Part shown: piece after piece, positions 6,623 through 7,377 of the stretch
Layout: each line of letters starts with the position of its first letter
Numbering within the stretch: the stretch's first letter is position 1
Assembly (NCBI GenBank): GCA_009691645.1
Contig: SIAT01000088.1
Location: forward strand, 1-7,377
Direction: 5' to 3'
DNA from: Pedosphaera sp.
GTDB lineage: Bacteria; Verrucomicrobiota; Verrucomicrobiia; Limisphaerales; SIAT01
Length of the DNA stretch: 7,377 nt
Translations under genes and position numbers: made by a program
The notes under the pieces: generated by a model
What the model was told of the DNA's origin: nothing
Database searches by the model: none
The model's input: the letters and a program-made list of their open reading frames with translations, nothing else

Positions 6623-7377
6623 TCACTTCAGCGTGAGGATGAACTCGATCAAGTCCGCGAACTGTGCCGGCGTCAGCCCGACCTCCAACCCTTCCGACAT
6701 GAGCGATTGACCGGAGCTTTTCATCCCGCGAATCGCCACGCGCGGCAGTGTCTTCTCGATGCCATTGGCCATGCGCAACGTGACGTGCGTCGTCGTTTCG
6801 TTCACGATGAGGGCCACGAGGCTTTCGTCGTCCTTCGTCTCTACGGTGAACGCCATGAACTGCGGCGCGACTTCGCGGTTCGGGTCGAGGATGTTCACGA
6901 GCAGCTTCTCCGCGCCGGTGTTCTTGACCGTCACGAGGTCAGGCCCGAGCGCAAAACCTTCCTTGCCCGCGCGGTGACATGAGGCGCAACGCTCCGTGTA
7001 AATGACTTTGCCCTTCGCCACGTCGCCGCGCAATTGCAGCGCGGGCAGGAACGCCTTCACCACGCTGTCTCGTGACTGCGGGATGTCATTCCCGAAAAGT
7101 TTCGTGGCACGTTCGCGAATGGTCGCGTCGCGGTGGGCGAGTAGCAGCTTGGTTTGCGTGGAACTCAGCTCCGTGGATTTGATGACGCCGCCTTCGAGGG
7201 CCGCGAGCAATGCGCCGATGCGCTCGGGTCGTGCGAGTAACGCGGTGAGCGCTTCGTTCTTCAAACGCGCGTTGAACTGGGGCCAGCGCTTCGTCAATTC
7301 GCCGCCGAGCGACGGTTCGGCAAAGCGCGCGAGGGTGGCGAGCGCGGTGGACTGGAGCGCGGGCGGTTCGTTGCCGC
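6623..7377 (-). CDS. HEAT-repeat protein with C-terminal TIGR02603-type heme-binding domain (C-terminal part, cut by window edge)
   Basis: The frame is open to the right edge, so the visible 250 residues are only the C-terminus of a probably much larger exported protein. A TTG at 7295-7297 begins a shorter reading of the same frame, but coding clearly continues upstream (ALQSTALATLARFAEPSLGG in the edge-proximal part). The first ~95 visible residues are helical, Leu/Ala-rich and HEAT-like. From about 115 comes the cytochrome-c-like domain: CASCH (Cys130, Cys133, His134), LGPDL, ILDPNREVAPQF, and a SLMSEGL segment whose Met226 could be the distal heme ligand, then TPAQFADLIEFI. This matches the putative heme-binding domain typical of PVC proteins, which often follows a sorbosone/glucose-dehydrogenase-like propeller and HEAT repeats. 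Such a propeller would lie beyond the edge and cannot be seen. It is convergent with the DUF1501 gene. Substrate and electron partner are unknown. Confidence 0.88.
   Translation of the reverse strand, partial: GNEPPALQSTALATLARFAEPSLGGELTKRWPQFNARLKNEALTALLARPERIGALLAALEGGVIKSTELSSTQTKLLLAHRDATIRERATKLFGNDIPQSRDSVVKAFLPALQLRGDVAKGKVIYTERCASCHRAGKEGFALGPDLVTVKNTGAEKLLVNILDPNREVAPQFMAFTVETKDDESLVALIVNETTTHVTLRMANGIEKTLPRVAIRGMKSSGQSLMSEGLEVGLTPAQFADLIEFILTLK

Noticed and set aside
1..7377. Mobile element, CRISPR, tRNA/rRNA or defence-system genes
   Set aside because: No transposase, integrase, repeat-spacer array, structured RNA gene or nuclease/toxin family was recognised. All long stretches are explained by five housekeeping or exported-protein genes.

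Overview
The window looks like chromosomal DNA from a GC-rich bacterium of the Planctomycetota-Verrucomicrobiota (PVC) group, with a lean towards Verrucomicrobiota. The main evidence is three exported-protein families that are strongly concentrated in that group: a PSCyt1/PSCyt2/PSD1 (DUF1549/DUF1553) cytochrome-like protein, a DUF1501 Tat-exported protein, and a protein ending in a TIGR02603-type heme-binding domain. No start codon in the window has a strong Shine-Dalgarno sequence. The phylum is inferred from recalled protein families and was not tested phylogenetically.

Layout. Left part (1-1721, minus strand): two cytoplasmic metabolic genes read leftwards. First comes leuC (348-1721), the large subunit of 3-isopropylmalate dehydratase, in the form found in plant plastids. 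After a 72-nt gap comes the first 91 codons of a 6-phosphofructokinase of the pyrophosphate-dependent type (275 to the left edge). Middle (1722-1849): a 128-nt divergent intergenic region that must carry the control signals for both directions. It is locally AT-rich and packed with short repeats. Right-centre (1850-6559, plus strand): a two-gene operon. It holds a 1072-aa secreted protein with two CxxCH heme-type motifs and an inserted LamG-like domain, and, 12 nt later, a 492-aa DUF1501 protein with a twin-arginine signal. Right end (6623-7377, minus strand): the C-terminal 250 residues of a HEAT-repeat plus heme-binding-domain protein, convergent with the operon and running off the window.

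How the genes fit together. leuC and the phosphofructokinase belong to leucine biosynthesis and glycolysis, and have no obvious link beyond possible co-transcription. The PSCyt/PSD1 and DUF1501 genes are a recurrent PVC pair whose biochemical role is, as far as I know, unsettled. The sequence supports an extracytoplasmic module: a Sec-exported putative heme protein with a possible carbohydrate-binding domain, paired with a Tat-exported protein resembling the alkaline phosphatase/sulfatase superfamily. The convergent heme protein adds a third exported redox-type gene.

I see no RNA genes, CRISPR arrays, insertion sequences, phage genes or signs of recent transfer. Coding density is high and no intergenic stretch exceeds 130 nt. 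The least-understood part is the exported module. It is an intact member of known but functionally obscure families, not something I can claim as a new system.
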